Of a stretch of 64,000 nucleotides of DNA, positions 61,328-64,000 are shown piece after piece. Origin of the DNA: JBBQVS01 sp964250805 (lineage in GTDB: Bacteria > Chloroflexota > Ktedonobacteria > Ktedonobacterales > Ktedonobacteraceae); assembly GCA_964250805.1 (NCBI GenBank), contig CAXUHG010000014.1, positions 1 through 64,000 on the forward strand. The letters run 5' to 3'. The position numbers and the translations under genes were made by a program. Within the stretch, counting starts at the first letter, position 1. Each line of letters starts with the position of its first letter. The notes under the pieces are model-generated. The model did no database searches. It saw nothing but the letters and a program-made list of their open reading frames with translations, and was not told where the DNA came from.

Positions 61328-62146
61328 ATGAGTACCTATCAACAGTCTTTACCAGAACAGGGTGTACGAGGGCAAGAGCAAGTGGCGGATGAGATGGCGT
61401 GGCTTGTACGACGACAGCAGCAGCTAGAGGCGTTGCAGGGCGGGTTGTTACCAGCAATAGTCAACGTCAAGCGCATGCATCGTGTGCTTGACGTGGCGTG
61501 TGGTGCTGGTATCTGGGCACAGGCGATGGCAACTTGTTATCCTCATCTACAGATGATTGGCGTTGAGAACGATGTCCGCGCCATCGAGCAAGCGCGTATG
61601 TACTTACCCGAAGGTATCAGCAACGTGAGATATTTTACACAGGATATTCATAAACTGGACAATGGAATGTTTGCGAACGCGAGCTTTGACCTTATTCATC
61701 TGCGCTTTCTGGAGGCACAGGTTACATGTCCACAATTCTCACCACTACTTCACGTTCTCTATTCTCTCTGTCGTAGAAATGGATGTATTGTATGGAGTGA
61801 GGCGGAGCTACCTTTGACAACAAGTGCGGCGTGCGACTATCTTGAGTCGTTGTTATTGACAGCGTTGGAGGGAGAACAACGTGCGTTTTCACCAGGCTTC
61901 TCGCTCTCGCTAGGCATAGGCTCACGTATGCAATGGTGGTTGTATGAAGCGCGTTTTGTTCTCAAGCACAATGTTGGGGAGACGATCATGATTAACGCAG
62001 GAACGCCACAACATACGCTTTTCGTCGAGGAATTGGAGTGGTTCGCATACCGCATCCGTCCATTTCTGCTGCAAGCGAATGTCGTCACCGCTCCCGATTA
62101 TGATGCACTTACAGCGCAATTTACACGAAGAGCTGCGTCAGCGTGA
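61328..62146 (+). CDS. Class I SAM-dependent methyltransferase
   Basis: 272 residues from the ATG at 61328 (AAAGGAAAG ribosome site). Motif I VLDVACGAGIWAQA, then HLQMIGVEND and the motif III-like FDLIHLRFL. The acceptor substrate is not identifiable. Monocistronic, followed by a terminator. Confidence 0.88.
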   Translation: MSTYQQSLPEQGVRGQEQVADEMAWLVRRQQQLEALQGGLLPAIVNVKRMHRVLDVACGAGIWAQAMATCYPHLQMIGVENDVRAIEQARMYLPEGISNVRYFTQDIHKLDNGMFANASFDLIHLRFLEAQVTCPQFSPLLHVLYSLCRRNGCIVWSEAELPLTTSAACDYLESLLLTALEGEQRAFSPGFSLSLGIGSRMQWWLYEARFVLKHNVGETIMINAGTPQHTLFVEELEWFAYRIRPFLLQANVVTAPDYDALTAQFTRRAASA

Positions 62147-62194
62147 TTTTCAAGGTGTGTTTCGTCTACGCTCAATGGTTGCATACAAAATATA

Positions 62195-62252
62195 AAAACG
62201 AAAAGGATGTGCCTGTGCCCACGTGTGGGCACAGGCACATCCTTTTCGTTTT
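62195..62252. terminator. Bidirectional terminator after the methyltransferase gene
   Basis: 28-base arms (AAAACGAAAAGGATGTGCC...GGCACATCCTTTTCGTTTT) around a short loop, with T-runs on both strands. It lies between convergent genes (methyltransferase +, cytidylate kinase-like -). Confidence 0.9.
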
Positions 62253-62262
62253 CATATTTTCT

Positions 62263-63018
62263 CTATCTTACCACTGGTGGACGTATATCCCCAGGCAGTC
62301 CAGGATAACGTGCCAGACCCGATCCAGGACCAAGTTGCTCTGCAGGTATCGAGAGCCGTTTCGCCTTGTCCTCTAATGCTGTAATAGCAAGTGAGGCGAT
62401 GCTGTCCAGATCGAGAACTGCACTATTGACTACCAGATCGTACAGGTGTGGGTCTTCCGATTGCAGATTTTGCGTTGTTTGAAGGTAGCGCATGCGGTCA
62501 CGATCCTTCAACTGGATACGCTCTTCTGCCTCCCTTTGGTCTAGCCCCTCGCGTTGCATAACATAGGAAACGCGAGCAGCTAGTGGTGCTATCACACGCA
62601 CATGCAGTACATCGCGCCGCTCTGTCAGCAATGCCTGTGAGCCGCGCCCGACTATGACCACGTGCCCATCATTCACCGCCGCTTTTACCACATCCGAGAG
62701 TGCCTTTTGATAGTCTTCCTGCTCTCTTTCGGGCGAAACAGGCGGCAGAACGGGGGCACCAACGGCTAGATTGGGATCGACATTTTGCATGCTACGTAAG
62801 AGGCGCGAGATGAAGCCCTCAGTATGCTCATCACGGGCCGCAGCCTCGTCCTCGCTCATCCCCAACGTTCGTGCCACACGCACCACAATTTCATGGTCAA
62901 CCAGTCGCCACCCAAGCTGCTGCGCGATACGCCTTGCCACCTCACCTCCACCGCTACCATACTCGCGCGAAATCGTAACTGCCCGCATCGAATCTACTGC
63001 ATTTGAACGCTGAACCAT
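62263..63018 (-). CDS. Cytidylate kinase-like family protein
   Basis: 251 residues from the ATG at 63018 (GGAGG ribosome site 8 bases upstream); the frame is open to 63099. P-loop AVTISREYGSGGGEVARRI and the lid region SYVMQREGLDQREAEERI of the cytidylate-kinase-like family (PF13189). These resemble CMP kinases but often occur outside nucleotide operons. C-terminal tail Pro/Gly-rich (GLARYPGLPGDIRPP). Confidence 0.85.
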   Translation of the reverse strand: MVQRSNAVDSMRAVTISREYGSGGGEVARRIAQQLGWRLVDHEIVVRVARTLGMSEDEAAARDEHTEGFISRLLRSMQNVDPNLAVGAPVLPPVSPEREQEDYQKALSDVVKAAVNDGHVVIVGRGSQALLTERRDVLHVRVIAPLAARVSYVMQREGLDQREAEERIQLKDRDRMRYLQTTQNLQSEDPHLYDLVVNSAVLDLDSIASLAITALEDKAKRLSIPAEQLGPGSGLARYPGLPGDIRPPVVR

Positions 63019-63186
63019 CGTACAAACCTCCTGCTTGTACCGCGTCGTACCAGAAATCTGAGGCGACGTGTCTATCTCTGGTACTCTGTACCAAAACACA
63101 TTTTCATGCCGATATTACTCGTCACTACTAAGTATATTTCGTGGTTACAGATGTGTCAAATATGCGTCTATTGCACACATTTACGC

Positions 63187-64000
63187 TCAAGCAGGTGCTT
63201 GCCACACCTCAAACACATTGCCCAGATTACCGTCACTAACCGAGGCGAGATACTCGCCATTGGGCGACCACTGCACGTCTAGCACCTGATTGGAATGGCT
63301 GTGGTATGTTGCGACAATCTTGCCTGTTTTTACATTCCACACTTGAATGGTGTTGTTGTGCGAATGTGCAAATTCGTCTTTGCTAAGCGTCGCAATATAA
63401 TGCTCATCGGGCGACCACAATTCATTGCTGTGTTCGATCACCGTGTTGAGCGTTGCCCCGTTGGAATACATACTTATCTGACGCCCTGTCGTAACATCCC
63501 ACACTACCATATTTTTTTTGTCTGTACTCTCCGTTACAAGATACTTTCCAGATGGAGAAAATTCATAAAATCCGTAAAATCCGCCAGCAGCAATTTGCAC
63601 GTCTAACTCAGTATGAAAAGTGTTGTTATCCAGTGTGCGTAGCTCCCTGAGTTGTGATGCAGAGTCCGATGACAGAATAGCAAGACGTGTGCCATTTTGT
63701 AGCCAGTATGCTGTATCTATATAAGAAGATGATGATGGAAGAGCAATTGTATGAGTATTTACAACTTGTCCAGTTGTCGCATTCCATATCTGAAATGCAT
63801 TCTTGCTGGTAGCCGCCACCATCTGTGTGCCATCTGCTGATAAATTTACACTCGTAGGAACGGTAATCAGTGTTTGCCCATTGATTTGACCTGAGCCATC
63901 ATAACCATATGACACCTGTTTTATAAGTGGTGCATGAAGCAGGGCAAGGCGTTTTCCTGTCGCAACGTCCCATGTCTGTACTACACCCGTCATAGACTCA
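63187..64000 (-). CDS. WD40 repeat protein, N-terminus cut by window edge
   Basis: The frame continues through 64000. The visible ~270 residues contain several WD40 blades: VVQTWDVATGK, AFQIWNATTGQ, MVVWDVTTGRQ, TIQVWNVKTGK and the final VFEVWQAPA stop. Such beta-propellers act as interaction platforms, often fused to kinases in this phylum; the N-terminal part is not visible. Confidence 0.85.
   Translation of the reverse strand, partial: ESMTGVVQTWDVATGKRLALLHAPLIKQVSYGYDGSGQINGQTLITVPTSVNLSADGTQMVAATSKNAFQIWNATTGQVVNTHTIALPSSSSYIDTAYWLQNGTRLAILSSDSASQLRELRTLDNNTFHTELDVQIAAGGFYGFYEFSPSGKYLVTESTDKKNMVVWDVTTGRQISMYSNGATLNTVIEHSNELWSPDEHYIATLSKDEFAHSHNNTIQVWNVKTGKIVATYHSHSNQVLDVQWSPNGEYLASVSDGNLGNVFEVWQAPA

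Overview
The window looks like a chromosomal segment of a soil-type filamentous Chloroflexota of the Ktedonobacteria kind. This is an inference from gene content: a kinase/PP2C fusion, a WD40 protein, a fused mannose-1-phosphate guanylyltransferase/pseudomutase, a mycofactocin locus and many short inverted repeats. GC content is moderate and no rRNA or tRNA gene was recognised. One run of ten N (33027-33036) is a scaffold gap. The alpha/beta hydrolase at the left edge and the WD40 protein at the right edge are both cut by the window.

Left third (1-31 kb), mostly housekeeping. It holds ftsH, an M28 peptidase with comF, a DNA methyltransferase with a nuclease-like tail, and a minus-strand birA-greA-lysS run. 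Upstream of birA is a compact transcription unit with a consensus promoter, a 24-residue leader ORF with a perfect Shine-Dalgarno, a long-range stem and a terminator. Then come a nucleotidyltransferase/pseudomutase fusion, an epimerase-like SDR, an HNH nuclease, a small HTH protein, a phosphoesterase, polA, an aminotransferase, a glycogen-debranching enzyme, a Ser/Thr kinase-PP2C fusion and a sensor histidine kinase with two small companions.

Middle (31-45 kb), surface and lipid functions. It holds an acyl-CoA ligase, a GxGYxYP protein translationally coupled to a PqqD-GT2 glycosyltransferase resembling MftF, and TspO under a consensus promoter flanked by two palindromes. A TetR regulator, a 1255-residue GT2 + GT39-like fusion and a polyprenyl-phosphate glycosyltransferase follow. 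A zone of decayed genes (43.7-44.1 kb) comes next, then a phosphoribosyltransferase overlapping a P-loop kinase.

Right third (45-64 kb) is dominated by mycofactocin. mftC and mftB lie on the minus strand. mftA is on the plus strand with an intact C-terminal IDGICGVY core and overlaps a mycofactocin-coupled SDR. Next come a fused ChlI/ChlD-type AAA+/VWA protein, an NDMA-dependent alcohol dehydrogenase, a second ChlI-type AAA+, a P450, a MaoC-like hydratase and an MBL hydrolase. The inferred logic is RiPP redox cofactor production beside dehydrogenases that use it, with AAA+/VWA proteins possibly acting in metal insertion or maturation. MftD and MftE are not in the window. After that come a HaeII-like type II restriction-modification pair, an HTH protein, a SAM methyltransferase, a cytidylate kinase-like protein and the WD40 protein.

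Several families of inverted repeats (65-210 bp, many ending GTAGGG...CCCTAC) punctuate the window. They sit close to gene ends, in three cases supply the stop codon, and in one case lie in frame inside a coding sequence.
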